A stretch of 64,000 nucleotides of DNA from an uncultured Lachnospiraceae bacterium (GCA_910577165.1 CAJTLX010000001.1:62001-126000); one strand, 5' to 3'; counted from the stretch's first letter, positions 15,093 through 23,928 are shown. Numbers and translations are program-made. The notes: a model not told the origin generated them from the letters alone.

Positions 15093-15641
15093 TTATGAAA
15101 GCTGAATCTTTTGCAGCTGCTTTTCCATCTGCGCAAGCTTTGTGCGAATACTTGCATCCACCACACGGTCGCCAATGCGTACTACAATGCCGCCGATCAG
15201 CGTCGCATCCACCCTGTAATGCATCTCCAAGGTGGCGTAATCCGTCGTGGCAAGAATCTTTTTGCAAAGCTTTTCTTTCTGCACATCGGAAAGTTCCACC
15301 GCACAAGTCACATCCACCACGCCGATCTTTTTATATTCTTTCACCACGGACAGGAAATAGCCAAGAACTGCATTAAGCTCATCCGCCCGTCCCTTATCCA
15401 CCACCAGCACTAAAAAGCCCGCCATATCATCGGAAACTCTGCCGTCAAAAATCGCCTTCACCGCAGCATTCTTCTCTTCTTTGCTGATTTTCGGATGATT
15501 CAGAAGCTGCATAAGTTCCCCGTTGTTTTTAAAAATTTCACGGAGTGCTTTTGCTTCCTCATACAGAACGTCCACGGACTGCTTTTCCAGGGCAAGCTCA
15601 AATAAGGCATCTCCATAAACCTTGGAAACTATTTTCGCCAT
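15093..15641 (-). CDS. atpH: F-type ATP synthase delta subunit
   Basis: 182 residues with the conserved start (MAKIVSKVYGDALFELALE) and the C-terminal signature around HYRVDATLIGGIVVRIGDRVVDASIRTKL, which is the most conserved part of delta/OSCP. It joins the peripheral stalk to the top of F1. The start overlaps the atpF end by 13 bases, so translation is probably coupled. Confidence 0.96.
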   Translation of the reverse strand: MAKIVSKVYGDALFELALEKQSVDVLYEEAKALREIFKNNGELMQLLNHPKISKEEKNAAVKAIFDGRVSDDMAGFLVLVVDKGRADELNAVLGYFLSVVKEYKKIGVVDVTCAVELSDVQKEKLCKKILATTDYATLEMHYRVDATLIGGIVVRIGDRVVDASIRTKLAQMEKQLQKIQLS

Positions 15642-16258
15642 GTATCATCACCTATCTCCTTCAAAGCCTCATCCACGAGCTGTGCCTGCTTCTTGTCATC
15701 CATGCTTTCTGCTACAAACTTACCAGCCATCATAGATGCCACAGAAATCATTTCCTTCTTCACTTCATCTTTCATCTTGCTCTTCTCAAGTTCAATTTCC
15801 TTATTTGCGCGCTGTGTGATTCTCGCTGCTTCCTCCTGCGCTCCTGCCACGATCTCCGCCTCTTTCTTTAAGGCCTTCTTTCTGCCCTCGGCAAGAATTT
15901 CGTCCACCTCCGCATCCGCAGCATGTACCTTTGCATCGTACTCCGCTTTAAATGCGATCGCGTCCTCTTTCTCCTTTGCCGCCGAGTCAAGATCTGACTG
16001 AATTTTTGCCTGGCGTTTTGCCAGCAAATCCCTTGCAGGATTAAACAGGAGATAGGATAACAGCATAAATAAGACAAAGACTGCAACCAGCGTGATAAGA
16101 AGGTCGGCAATCATCTGCGCATCAAGTCCGAAAATACGGTTTAACCACGCAAACAGACCATTCCCATCCTCATCCTTGATGAGACTTTCCTTATTGTCCA
16201 CATACATTTGCTGCAAAAACTTTGTCCCCGCGTCCATAACGCTAAACAAACTGCCCAC
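15629..16258 (-). CDS. atpF: F-type ATP synthase b subunit
   Basis: 209 residues, about 40 longer at the N-terminus than typical b subunits. The start is the GTG at 16258, preceded by GGGAGG at eight bases. Residues about 50-73 form the membrane anchor (MIADLLITLVAVFVLFMLLSYLLF) with the usual NPARDLLAKRQAKIQSDLD just after it. The rest is a long Ala/Glu/Lys-rich helix (about 85-195), the peripheral stalk. The extra N-terminal segment (KFLQQMYVDNKESLIKDEDGNGLFAWLNRIFGLDAQ) would lie outside the membrane; such extensions occur in some Clostridia. Only one b-type gene is present, so a homodimer is expected. Confidence 0.95.
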   Translation of the reverse strand: MGSLFSVMDAGTKFLQQMYVDNKESLIKDEDGNGLFAWLNRIFGLDAQMIADLLITLVAVFVLFMLLSYLLFNPARDLLAKRQAKIQSDLDSAAKEKEDAIAFKAEYDAKVHAADAEVDEILAEGRKKALKKEAEIVAGAQEEAARITQRANKEIELEKSKMKDEVKKEMISVASMMAGKFVAESMDDKKQAQLVDEALKEIGDDTWRK

Positions 16259-16301
16259 TTATCCGGCCTCCCTTCGATTCGTACTTTTTCCCATCCCCGA
16301 A

Positions 16302-16559
16302 TCAAAGTCTGCCGATTAACGGGTTGGCAAACAAAAGGATAATTGCAACCGCAAAGCCGTAAAGACCGGTGGTCTCCGCTACGGCCTGACCTAAGAGCAT
16401 CGTAGACATAATCGTACCCTTTGCCCCCGGATTGCGACCGACTGCCGACGCGCCGTGACCCGCCGCGATACCCTGACCGACACCAGGTCCGATACCTGCG
16501 ATCATCGCAAGACCTGCGCCAATTGCGGAACATGCTAAAACTAAACCCTTATCTGTCAT
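16302..16559 (-). CDS. atpE: F-type ATP synthase c subunit with sodium-binding signature
   Basis: An 85-residue hairpin of two membrane helices. Helix 1 ends with GIGPGVGQG; helix 2 holds LLGQAVAETTGLYGFAVAIILLFANP. Aligned to the Na+-binding c subunit of Ilyobacter tartaricus (ligands Gln32, Val63, Glu65, Ser66, and Thr67 holding a water), this protein has Gln29, Val60, Glu62, Thr63 and Thr64. Every side chain needed for Na+ is present or replaced by an equivalent hydroxyl. Proton-type c subunits lack the Gln and the hydroxyl pair. The ring should therefore carry Na+ rather than H+, although this is predicted, not shown. The gene lies between atpB and atpF. Confidence 0.95.
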   Translation of the reverse strand: MTDKGLVLACSAIGAGLAMIAGIGPGVGQGIAAGHGASAVGRNPGAKGTIMSTMLLGQAVAETTGLYGFAVAIILLFANPLIGRL

Positions 16560-16616
16560 TTTTGTTTCCTCCTTAACTTCTTAAAATCAATGAAATTCGA
16601 TTGGTAAGTGACCGCC

Positions 16617-17387
16617 TTACTCTTCCTCAAAATTGTTTGAGATAAATACCATGGTCAGCATCGCGAATACATAAGTCTGGATCGCGCCGGAGAACACGTC
16701 AAAATACCCGTGCAGCACCGCCGGCCAAATAAGCGCGAATTTGCCGATCAATCCGTAAATCAGCCCCATCATTACTGTGCCGGAAAGTACATTTCCGAAA
16801 AGACGCAGCGACATCGATAATGGAGTTGCCAGTTCGCCGATAATATTGATCGGAGTCAGCAATATCGGTTTAAATAAATTTGTGATGTGCGCCATCTTTT
16901 GGTACTTAAACCCGTTGTAATGAATCAGGACGAACGTGATCAACGCCAGTCCAAAAGTTACGCCGTAGTCTGCGGTTGGCGGTCTCAGTCCAAACAGACC
17001 AGCAACGTTGGCCAAGAGGATAAAGCAAAAGATCGTGCCGATGTAATTTGCAAACTGCCCGCCATGTTTCTCACCCATATTCGTTTTGGTAAGATTGTCG
17101 ATTGATTCGACCATGTACTCAATTACATTCAGGAACGGTCCCGGTGCCTTTTCCGGATCGGCTTTCTTGATCACTCTGTTTGCTATCAGTGCGAAGACGA
17201 CCAACGCCAGCATAACGATAAACAGAGTAATATGTGTTGTCGTCAGCCAAACCTTCTGACCAAAGAAACTGTACTGGAAGAATCCATCCACACCAAAGGT
17301 CACGCCCTCGTCGGGAGCAAACTGCATAATTCGCCCCGAAAAGCCTGTTGAAAGCAAACTGCTAAGCAAACAGCCTTCATTGCCCAC
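16617..17387 (-). CDS. atpB: F-type ATP synthase a subunit
   Basis: 256 residues with five or more membrane helices. The essential arginine is in the signature LATPLSMSLRLFGNVLSGTVMM (about residues 187-208). The C-terminal helix GYFDVFSGAIQTYVFAMLTMVFI carries the usual Gln. The start is GTG at 17387, preceded by GGAAGGTGAG; it follows the atpI stop by four bases. The subunit forms the ion half-channels against the c-ring. Given the c-subunit signature these channels should pass Na+. Confidence 0.96.
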   Translation of the reverse strand: MGNEGCLLSSLLSTGFSGRIMQFAPDEGVTFGVDGFFQYSFFGQKVWLTTTHITLFIVMLALVVFALIANRVIKKADPEKAPGPFLNVIEYMVESIDNLTKTNMGEKHGGQFANYIGTIFCFILLANVAGLFGLRPPTADYGVTFGLALITFVLIHYNGFKYQKMAHITNLFKPILLTPINIIGELATPLSMSLRLFGNVLSGTVMMGLIYGLIGKFALIWPAVLHGYFDVFSGAIQTYVFAMLTMVFISNNFEEE

Positions 17388-17391
17388 TTTC

Positions 17392-17934
17392 TCACCTTCC
17401 TTTACTTAAAATTTTTGTTACTTTATGAGTTAACGGCTGTAAATATGCCGTGAACTTTAAACATAACAGACCGAAAAGCACTCCAAAAATATGGAAAATT
17501 TTTGGAAAAAGCGCAGCAATAAAAAGCCCTGCACCCGCCATCAAAATGCGCAGGACAGCACTTTTTTTCATATATTTTGACGCGTGTTCCCCGTCCATAT
17601 CAAGTGCCCGGTCAAGGCTTACATACAAATGTCTAAGCATCAGCCCTGCAACCGCCACGCCGAGAAGTACGCCAAGCACCCAGCAATACGCCTGTCCCGC
17701 AAAAATGCTGCCAACCACCGCGATAACCGCCGCGCACACGATAAGCCCAAGTGCCATATCAAAAAGCGTCTGTCTGGCATTTAGGGCATCTTCCTCCGGA
17801 TCAATATCCATTCTCTCCTCGTCCTTTTCTCCCTTTGCTTGTCCTTTGCCCTCCTGCGGCTCCTGTAACTCCTGCTTTGCAAAGTCCTCATCCTTCTTTT
17901 CTGTCTCTTTCGCTGTCATGACTGCTTCCTCCAT
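17392..17934 (-). CDS. atpI: ATP synthase subunit I-like membrane protein
   Basis: 180 residues from the ATG at 17934, which follows AGGGAGAAAAGCC. The first ~60 residues are very charged (Glu/Lys/Gln-rich). Four membrane helices follow (about residues 58-85, 85-100, 125-143 and 143-165) in the AtpI/UncI pattern, with ARQTLFDMALGLIVC and LLGVAVAGLMLRHLYVSLDRALD. AtpI helps assemble the c-ring in Na+-type ATP synthases. It sits between atpZ and atpB, the classic place. The long acidic N-terminus is unusual. The coding start overlaps the end of atpZ by 47 bases. Confidence 0.78.
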   Translation of the reverse strand: MEEAVMTAKETEKKDEDFAKQELQEPQEGKGQAKGEKDEERMDIDPEEDALNARQTLFDMALGLIVCAAVIAVVGSIFAGQAYCWVLGVLLGVAVAGLMLRHLYVSLDRALDMDGEHASKYMKKSAVLRILMAGAGLFIAALFPKIFHIFGVLFGLLCLKFTAYLQPLTHKVTKILSKGR

Positions 17935-18376
17935 CACGGCTTTTCTCCCTTTCTCTCCGCCACATGGAAAATTCTTCCTCGGCTATCTGCCTGCGGCTTT
18001 TTGTCAAAGACACAGCCCCCTGCAATTCCTCACTCCCCTGCTCAGCCAGCCGCCTCCTGCGCTCCTGCCAGCCGGGGGCATCAGGAAGCGCGTTCTTAGG
18101 GAACTTTTCCCCTCCCGCTTTTAAACTCTGCCAATAGTCCTGCTCCTCCTTCTCCCGCGCAAGATCCTCCGCGTAAAAAGGTTTTGTCAGCTTATAAATA
18201 TTGCGGAATGCCGCCAGTATCCCAAAAAGCAAGAAAATAAGGAAAAAGAAGCCTTTCCCAAGCCATCGATCCAGCTGATAGCCAAGGAAAGCCCCAAGAA
18301 AAATCGGCACAATCATACTGATCCCAATCTGCGAAATCATCAACAATCCTTTTATTACTGGTCTGTCCTTTTTCAA
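17888..18376 (-). CDS. atpZ: AtpZ-like small membrane protein heading the atp operon
   Basis: 162 residues. The N-terminal ~65 residues are the AtpZ hairpin of two membrane helices (GLLMISQIGISMIVPIFLGAFLGYQLDRWLGKG, then FFFLIFLLFGILAAFRNIYKLTKPF). The remaining ~95 residues are highly charged (Arg/Glu/Lys-rich) and probably cytoplasmic; typical AtpZ proteins have only the membrane part, so this tail is an extension. AtpZ with AtpI forms a small complex implicated in Mg2+ or Ca2+ supply and c-ring assembly in alkaliphilic Bacillus. It is the first gene of the operon. Confidence 0.75.
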   Translation of the reverse strand: MKKDRPVIKGLLMISQIGISMIVPIFLGAFLGYQLDRWLGKGFFFLIFLLFGILAAFRNIYKLTKPFYAEDLAREKEEQDYWQSLKAGGEKFPKNALPDAPGWQERRRRLAEQGSEELQGAVSLTKSRRQIAEEEFSMWRREREKSRDGGSSHDSERDRKEG

Positions 18377-18422
18377 TACAATCTGCTCCTATCTTCCGCT
18401 CTCAGATACACTCACATAACAT

Positions 18423-18454
18423 ATCATATCACAAATTCCCAAAGATGTATACAA
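18423..18454 (-). promoter_or_regulatory. Probable atp operon promoter
   Basis: On the minus strand TTGTAT (18454-18449) and an extended -10 TGATATGAT (18431-18423). The spacing to TATGAT is long (20 bases), but the TG-extended -10 could compensate. It lies about 47 bases before the atpZ start. Confidence 0.45.
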
Positions 18455-18494
18455 TTTCTAAAGAAGTTTGTGAAATTTATTTTAATTTTATTTT

Positions 18495-19064
18495 TTAAAA
18501 GGAAATGATTTCCAAATGTTCCAGCAAAATTTTTATTCCCAATAAAATCAGAATCATGCCCCCGGTAAATTCCGCTTTTGCCTTGTACTTCACGCCAAAT
18601 ACATTCCCTATCTTTACGCCCGTCATCGAGAGTGCGAATGTGGTAATTCCAATAAGACTGACCGCCAACGGCATATTCTGGTTTAAAAATGCAAAGGTAA
18701 CACCGACCGCTAACGCGTCAATGCTGGTCGCAACCGCCATAATTAACATGGTTCTTACATCGAGAGCCGCGCTCGTCTCTTCCTCCTCCCTGGAGAATGC
18801 CTCGCGAAGCATATTGCCGCCGATCACTGCCAGGAGTACAAACGCAATCCAGTGATCGATCGCCTTAATTTTTTCGGCAAATGAAACGCCCAAAAAATAC
18901 CCGATGGCGGGCATCAGTGCCTGAAACCCGCCGAACCATGCCCCGACAATCGCCGCATTTTTCCACGACATTTTTTTCATCGCCAGTCCCTTGCAGACCG
19001 CCACGGCAAACGCGTCCATGGACAGACCCACGGCCAGCACAAACAGAGTCAAGAATTCATTCAT
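18495..19064 (-). CDS. mntP: MntP manganese efflux pump
   Basis: 189 residues, six predicted membrane helices and two internal repeats carrying the MntP motifs with membrane-embedded aspartates: GLSMDAFAVAVCKGLAM (about residues 13-29) and ATSIDALAVGVTFAF (about residues 112-126). It exports Mn2+ and protects against manganese toxicity. MntP is often under a yybP-ykoY riboswitch, but none is visible in the 38 bases upstream; here the riboswitch is found instead at the exchanger gene 5 kb away. It follows the membrane-protein gene at 19102-20100 closely and may be cotranscribed. Confidence 0.93.
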   Translation of the reverse strand: MNEFLTLFVLAVGLSMDAFAVAVCKGLAMKKMSWKNAAIVGAWFGGFQALMPAIGYFLGVSFAEKIKAIDHWIAFVLLAVIGGNMLREAFSREEEETSAALDVRTMLIMAVATSIDALAVGVTFAFLNQNMPLAVSLIGITTFALSMTGVKIGNVFGVKYKAKAEFTGGMILILLGIKILLEHLEIISF

Positions 19065-19101
19065 TCCGCCGCTCCTTCCCTTTCGACTGCATCCCGCCCA
19101 T

Positions 19102-20100
19102 TTACAGATTTTCCGTAGGAATCCCCTGTGTCAGTGCCAAGTCAATTACAAAATCCAATAAATTCTGATACTCTTTCCGATACTTGAGGGAATTTACCCG
19201 ATATTCCCTGCCCTGAAAGGTCAGAAAAATCATTTCCACTTCCATCGCGCCAACCTTTGCCCTTCGAATTTTTTTTAATTCCCTCCAGGAAAATGTTCTT
19301 TTTGAAAACAGAGTGGAAAATATAATCTCATTTTTTGTGTAGCGAATCCTGTCCAGATAAAGCCAAATCCCATACAAAAAAATCGCGATCGCAAGAATAA
19401 GCGTGATTCTAAACACTAACATATCCGGGCGCGTAAACATTTTTGCAAGTTCATAATCTCCCATTTGTCCAAGTACAAAAATACAAATTAACATAAATAT
19501 TGCCGTCCCAAATATAGTGTATGCTGCCACTCTGCGCACCATAACACACTCGCCGTTCTTCCATTCCCCGCCATTTTGCTTTATCTGTTTTGCACTGCAC
19601 ATCCGCTTTGCCATATCCGCAAACAAATCATAGTTTTCCAAGGCGGGAGTTGCCTTTACTATTCTCTTTCCCCCAGATCCGTAGAGGCAGAGATAATTTA
19701 CAGAAATTTCCATTTTTTCAATTTCCTGCCATAAAAGAGAAAGATTGCTCCGAAATGGCCGCCCGACAATCAATCCCTTCTCATCAAAAAATATATGCTT
19801 TGCATAGAGAATATAGCCCGCCAAACAACATAAAATTCCAGAAAAAATCCCAAGAAAGATCACCGGAATCAGCCACGGGTTCTCCTTTTGCGCGCCATCA
19901 TGGATCGCCCCCGCACCGAGAAAACCAAATAGTCCGGTCAGGATAATACCAATAAAATACATTCCAAATCGATACGTTGGCATCTGGCGCATTACCGTCT
20001 TGTTCGGATCGATTCGTTTTTCCTCTCTTTTGCTGCTTCCAAGAAAACCTATAACAACAGCAAGCACCACCCAATATATCCATCCTGTCAAATATCTCAT
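19102..20100 (-). CDS. Unknown multi-pass membrane protein with two PH-like segments
   Basis: 332 residues from the ATG at 20100; GGAGG lies seven bases upstream, and an upstream GTG at 20112 would read over that site. There are four or five hydrophobic helices: about residues 5-20, 40-60, 75-100, 190-215 and 225-250. Between and after them are two soluble stretches of beta-rich character (HIFFDEKGLIVGRPFRSNLSLLWQEIEKMEISVNYLCLYGS and RYTKNEIIFSTLFSKRTFSWRELKKIRRAKVGAMEVEMIFLTFQGREYRVNSL), each resembling the bacterial PH-like domains found in small membrane proteins. I do not recognise a named family with certainty. It lies between an orphan binding protein and mntP. Confidence 0.65.
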   Translation of the reverse strand: MRYLTGWIYWVVLAVVIGFLGSSKREEKRIDPNKTVMRQMPTYRFGMYFIGIILTGLFGFLGAGAIHDGAQKENPWLIPVIFLGIFSGILCCLAGYILYAKHIFFDEKGLIVGRPFRSNLSLLWQEIEKMEISVNYLCLYGSGGKRIVKATPALENYDLFADMAKRMCSAKQIKQNGGEWKNGECVMVRRVAAYTIFGTAIFMLICIFVLGQMGDYELAKMFTRPDMLVFRITLILAIAIFLYGIWLYLDRIRYTKNEIIFSTLFSKRTFSWRELKKIRRAKVGAMEVEMIFLTFQGREYRVNSLKYRKEYQNLLDFVIDLALTQGIPTENL

Positions 20101-20141
20101 CTTCGCCTCCACAAAGAATTTCTATGTACACTGCCTAAACA

Positions 20142-21221
20142 CTATTTTATATAATAGAAATCCTCTTTTGGCAGCTCACCTCCAACGCTTGCCGGATCCT
20201 GTTCATACAGTGCCTGCAAATATCCGCCAATCCGGTTTTTCATCTCCTCCCCCTCAAGAAAGACAATATTGCAGTACGGGATCGCTTTTTTTGCCACTGC
20301 TGCCTTGATAATATCAAATCCCTCCACAAGCTCTGCTGCCTCCTCGATATGCTCCGTCACGTACTGCGTCGAGGCTTTATACTCTTCAAGAAAGGCATCA
20401 AGCACGTCCTTATGTTCTGCGGCAAACTCTTTGTTTACCAGTACCACTCCAGTTACAACCGAACTTCCATCCTCCGCATAGCGTTCCCACTCCGCCGCCA
20501 CATCAAGCGCGATCCTTAAATTCTCATTCTGGGACATTGCCACAGTGACATAGGGTTGCGGAAGCATTGCCACCGCATCCTCACTCTCTGCCAGAACCGC
20601 CGCCACTTCCGCTGCTTCGGACTTATACTCCACGGTCACATCTTTTTGCGGGTCAAGCCCTGCCGCGCGCAAAAGATAATTTAGCGTATACTCCGGCGTT
20701 GTTCCCTTGCCGGTGGAATAGATGGTTTTTCCCTTCAGATCCTCAATCGAACTGATGTTCTCCCCCGTCTCCACAATATAGAGTACGCTGGTCGTGTTGA
20801 TTGCTGCTACCTGCAACTGCCCTCCGGTCTTATTATAAAGCACACTCGCAAGATTACATGGGACAGCTGCAATCTGAATCTCCCCCTTGAGGATATCCGC
20901 CGTGATCTCATCCGCCACGCCTGCAAGCCGAAAATCATACTTGTTCGCTGTTTCTTCCTTCTTCGCCGAATCCATCACCTCGACCATGCCGATCGCTGTT
21001 GGTCCCTTTAATGCCGCAATAGAAATTTGAATCTTCTCGTTTGGGATCGGGGTTACACTCTCTTTTAAAGCATCAGTTACGGTTACGGTTGGATTCTCTG
21101 AATCGGCATCAGAACCTTTCTTATCTCCACAGCCTAAAAATGCTCCCCCTGTCAATGCAAGTGCAAGCAGAGCTACCGCGATGTTTTTTCCAAATTTTTT
21201 TAAATATCCTTTTTTTCTCAT
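20142..21221 (-). CDS. ABC transporter substrate-binding lipoprotein (NMT1/SsuA type), orphan
   Basis: 359 residues. Signal peptide and lipobox (LTGGAFLGC, Cys31) show a lipoprotein. After an acidic, Thr-rich linker the periplasmic-binding fold follows: IQISIAALKGPTAIGMVEVMDSAKK, then ADILKGEIQIAAVPCNLASVLYNKT, VLYIVETGENISSIEDLKGKTIY and LLRAAGLDPQKDVTVEYKS. This order is that of the NMT1/THI5-like and SsuA/TauA binding proteins that serve nitrate, sulfonate or pyrimidine-type uptake. No permease or ATPase gene is adjacent, which is unusual; it may work with a distant transporter. GGAGAAG sets the start. Ligand unknown. Confidence 0.82.
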   Translation of the reverse strand: MRKKGYLKKFGKNIAVALLALALTGGAFLGCGDKKGSDADSENPTVTVTDALKESVTPIPNEKIQISIAALKGPTAIGMVEVMDSAKKEETANKYDFRLAGVADEITADILKGEIQIAAVPCNLASVLYNKTGGQLQVAAINTTSVLYIVETGENISSIEDLKGKTIYSTGKGTTPEYTLNYLLRAAGLDPQKDVTVEYKSEAAEVAAVLAESEDAVAMLPQPYVTVAMSQNENLRIALDVAAEWERYAEDGSSVVTGVVLVNKEFAAEHKDVLDAFLEEYKASTQYVTEHIEEAAELVEGFDIIKAAVAKKAIPYCNIVFLEGEEMKNRIGGYLQALYEQDPASVGGELPKEDFYYIK

Positions 21222-21289
21222 ATTCTTTCTTCTCCATTCTCAAAATATTTTTAGCACATCCTTTTGTTTCTTCTATGCCTCTTTCACAC

Positions 21290-22489
21290 TTATCCATGCT
21301 TTCCAAATTTCAGCCCGCGCTTTCTCTTTTCTTTTTTGTCTTCCTTTTCTTCCCCCGTCTTTCCCAATACCTGAATCGCTGGCATATCGTCCCCCTCCTC
21401 ATCCCCCGCATCTTTTTCTGGCAGGTTCCCGGCTCCCTCTCCTTCTTTCTGCCACTTAAAATACTCGGCATCAAGGCTTGCACTATCCTCTTCCGATCTT
21501 GAAAAATATCCCGGATTCACTTTCACCTCATAGGCAACATGCTTGACTGGCGGATCATACGCCTCCCCCACATCCTCATAAAGTGCTGTGCCGATCTTGC
21601 GCACCTTGCGCTCCGCTGCTTCCTTTGCCCACTCTTCCTCCAGATCCGGACTCATGCGCGCATGCTGCCTTGCCGAAACTCTTTTGCCACTCCCGTTCTT
21701 TTTCTTTGTCGGCTGCTTCGGCTTGCTGCTTGCCACTCTGCCGACCGGCGTAACAGCGTCGCCCTCTCTCTTTGGTTTTTTCTCTGTCTCCCCCTTCACC
21801 TCCGGATTTTTTGACTCTTCCGACAATTCTGACTCTTCTTTTTCAGACAGTTCCTCCCCTTCCTCTTCCTGGGTATCTTCCTCGTCCGCCCTATCGATGT
21901 CTTCATTTTCCTCTTCTTTTTCTTCTTCGTCCTCTTCCTCTTCCTCCTGTGTACTTTCCTCCTCCTCTTCGTCCCATTCCATCTGCGCGCGCTCCTGCTC
22001 TCTTTTCAATCTTTCATTCTCGTGCTCAATCAGCCTTAAATACTTTCCACCCTGCGCCATCGCGCCAAGCTGTTGCTGGATTTCCTCCTGATCTTCACTC
22101 AATACTTTTGCCTGTCTGTCTAACCGCTGTGCCATGCGCGCATACTGCTCCCACAGTTCCTCCTTTGCACTTGCCAACACATCATTTAATTCTTCTAACA
22201 TATTATCCGTATAAATCAGCGAGGCCGCATAGACATCATCCGCACCGCTCTGCGCATCCGCCTTTATCTTTTCGCCCTCCTCATAAAAATTCTTTATGCC
22301 GCGCTCCCTGCTCTCCTGCGTACCCTCATACTCATCCATCAGACGAACGACCGCATAATTTAATTTTTCCAGCAAGCGAAACACTTCTTTTTTGGGTACA
22401 ATAATCTTATCATCGCTTTCCTTTCCATATGTCTCACATTTGGAGAACAATATATGGATACGGCGCAAAATCTGTTCCAAATCTTCCAT
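21290..22489 (-). CDS. Unknown coiled-coil protein with long acidic region
   Basis: 399 residues, no membrane segment. Residues 1-170 are predicted helical/coiled coil and resemble the N-terminal part of DivIVA- or stator-like proteins (LEQILRRIHILFSKCETYGKE...LLEKLNYAVVRLMDEYE). Residues about 172-235 are almost only Glu/Asp/Ser/Lys. The last 160 residues are basic then mixed, ending KKEKRKRGLKFGKHG. I do not recognise the family. Proteins of this layout in Clostridia are often tied to cell division or surface assembly, but nothing nearby supports a choice. It is 69 bases upstream of the lipoprotein gene. Confidence 0.6.
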   Translation of the reverse strand: MEDLEQILRRIHILFSKCETYGKESDDKIIVPKKEVFRLLEKLNYAVVRLMDEYEGTQESRERGIKNFYEEGEKIKADAQSGADDVYAASLIYTDNMLEELNDVLASAKEELWEQYARMAQRLDRQAKVLSEDQEEIQQQLGAMAQGGKYLRLIEHENERLKREQERAQMEWDEEEEESTQEEEEEDEEEKEEENEDIDRADEEDTQEEEGEELSEKEESELSEESKNPEVKGETEKKPKREGDAVTPVGRVASSKPKQPTKKKNGSGKRVSARQHARMSPDLEEEWAKEAAERKVRKIGTALYEDVGEAYDPPVKHVAYEVKVNPGYFSRSEEDSASLDAEYFKWQKEGEGAGNLPEKDAGDEEGDDMPAIQVLGKTGEEKEDKKEKRKRGLKFGKHG

Positions 22490-22659
22490 CGATCCCCAGC
22501 CTTTCTGAATTCAAATCCACGCCTTTTATCCTTCGCAAAAGATGGATTAAGGCAGGAGTTCTCCCTCATTTGAATTTACTGCTTGGTTCCGATATAGTGT
22601 ACCACAGGCGGCAAATTATTTCTACCCTTTTTCTCACACAAATTCTTACTTTTTTCCAG

Positions 22660-23601
22660 CTATTTTCCAATACATAAATATATAAAATACGCCACATAGC
22701 CAACTAACATGATCGCGCCGCCCGCCCGGTCAAGCTTGTGCCTGCGAAAGACACAAAAGAATAAAAGTAGTGCCGAGGCGATCGCAATTCCCATATCAAC
22801 GACAAACCCGGAGGCAAACGGCACCGGCAAAATCAACGCAGTCGTTCCCACTACAAAAAGAATATTCACAATATTGCTGCCGACAATATTTCCGATCGCG
22901 ATATCCGCCTTGCCCTTGCGTGCCGCTGACACACTTGTCACAAGTTCCGGCAATGAAGTGCCGAGCGCGATAATGGTCAGCCCGATAAATTTGTCCGATA
23001 ATCCGACGATTTTTGCCAGTGCCGTCGCCGCATCCACGGTCACATCGCTTCCGAAAACAACCAGAACCAGCCCGACAAACACCAAAAATAAAAGTTTTCC
23101 TATACTCATCTTTTGTTTTTTCTCTTCCTCCTCCTGCGGCTTCTGATTCTTTGTCATCCTATACAGATATATAATATAAATTAAAAAGAAAAACCAGAGA
23201 ATCGCCCCTTCGAGGCGACTCACTACACCTCCCGTCATTCCGAAAACCAACAGTAATACTGTGACACCAATCATAAACGGAATCTCATAGCGCGTCGTTG
23301 ATCTCTGCACTGCCACCGCAACAATCACAGAAGTCAGCCCCAAAATAATCAAAATATTTAAGATATTGCTGCCGACCACATTGCCGATGGTGATATCCAC
23401 CGTTCCCTTAAATGCCGCCGAAATACTGACCGCCGCCTCCGGCGCGCTTGTCCCCATCGCGACAATGGTAAGACCAATCACAAGCTGAGGAATGCCAAAC
23501 CGCTCCGCGATCCCGGCAGCACCGTCCACAAACCAGTCCGCCCCCTTTACCAGCATAACAAAACCGACGACAACAAGAAGAATTTGTAATAGTACTTCCA
23601 T
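22660..23601 (-). CDS. Ca2+/Na+-type (CaCA family) cation exchanger under Mn2+ riboswitch control
   Basis: 313 residues from the ATG at 23601 (GGAAAGGAGC upstream). A further in-frame extension to 23778 runs through the leader RNA and is rejected. The protein has ten membrane helices and the two inverted CaCA alpha repeats: GTSAPEAAVSISAAFKGTVDI with IGNVVGSNILNILIILG, and GTSLPELVTSVSAARKGKADI with IGNIVGSNIVNILFVVG. These contain the ion-binding Glu and Asn residues. The family exchanges Ca2+ for Na+ or H+, but the upstream yybP-ykoY riboswitch indicates that in this cell its job is linked to manganese, most likely Mn2+ export. Confidence 0.9.
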   Translation of the reverse strand: MEVLLQILLVVVGFVMLVKGADWFVDGAAGIAERFGIPQLVIGLTIVAMGTSAPEAAVSISAAFKGTVDITIGNVVGSNILNILIILGLTSVIVAVAVQRSTTRYEIPFMIGVTVLLLVFGMTGGVVSRLEGAILWFFFLIYIIYLYRMTKNQKPQEEEEKKQKMSIGKLLFLVFVGLVLVVFGSDVTVDAATALAKIVGLSDKFIGLTIIALGTSLPELVTSVSAARKGKADIAIGNIVGSNIVNILFVVGTTALILPVPFASGFVVDMGIAIASALLLFFCVFRRHKLDRAGGAIMLVGYVAYFIYLCIGK

Positions 23602-23778
23602 AAATAAATGCTCCTTTCCTGCAAAGTGTTTTCCACTTTTGCCCTTTGTTCTTAGGGGAAAGTTAACCGTAAATTTCCATTTGCGATTCTGCGATCGAGT
23701 AAGGGATTTTTTCTCCCACTCGCTGCGCCGGACACGGGCAGCTTTAACTGCATAATTTCTCACTGTGTCCGTGCGCAT

Positions 23779-23829
23779 AAAGAAAGAGACTTCCGCTGTA
23801 ATTAAAAATTAAATTACAACAAAAGTCTC
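23779..23829 (-). terminator. Riboswitch-controlled transcription terminator
   Basis: On the minus strand GAGACTT...TGTAATT pairs with AATTACA...AAGTCTC and is followed by TTTCTTTAT. The 5' arm is the 3' strand of the riboswitch P1 helix, so ligand binding should prevent this stem and allow transcription. Confidence 0.85.
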
Positions 23830-23921
23830 GTCGCTTCGTTACGAACCGGAGTTTTCCCATACAAAAACTCGTATTGACGATTCGGTAAACATCCCCTGGA
23901 TGCCAACTACTCCCCTTTATT
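23820..23921 (-). promoter_or_regulatory. yybP-ykoY (manganese) riboswitch
   Basis: On the minus strand the leader has the family hallmarks: ATAAAGGGGAGTAG at the 5' side, a central ATCGTCAATACGAG, and GCGACGAGACTTTTG closing the P1 helix. In known members GGGGAGUAG and UCGUCA-like loops form the Mn2+ site. It is followed by a terminator that shares P1 bases, an ON-type transcriptional switch. Downstream gene: CaCA exchanger. Confidence 0.88.
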
Positions 23922-23928
23922 TAAGTTT

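Noticed and set aside
21539..22404. Long open frames opposite the Glu-rich coiled-coil gene
   Set aside because: Low-complexity Pro/Ser translation that mirrors the Glu/Lys-rich coding strand; no RBS or promoter.
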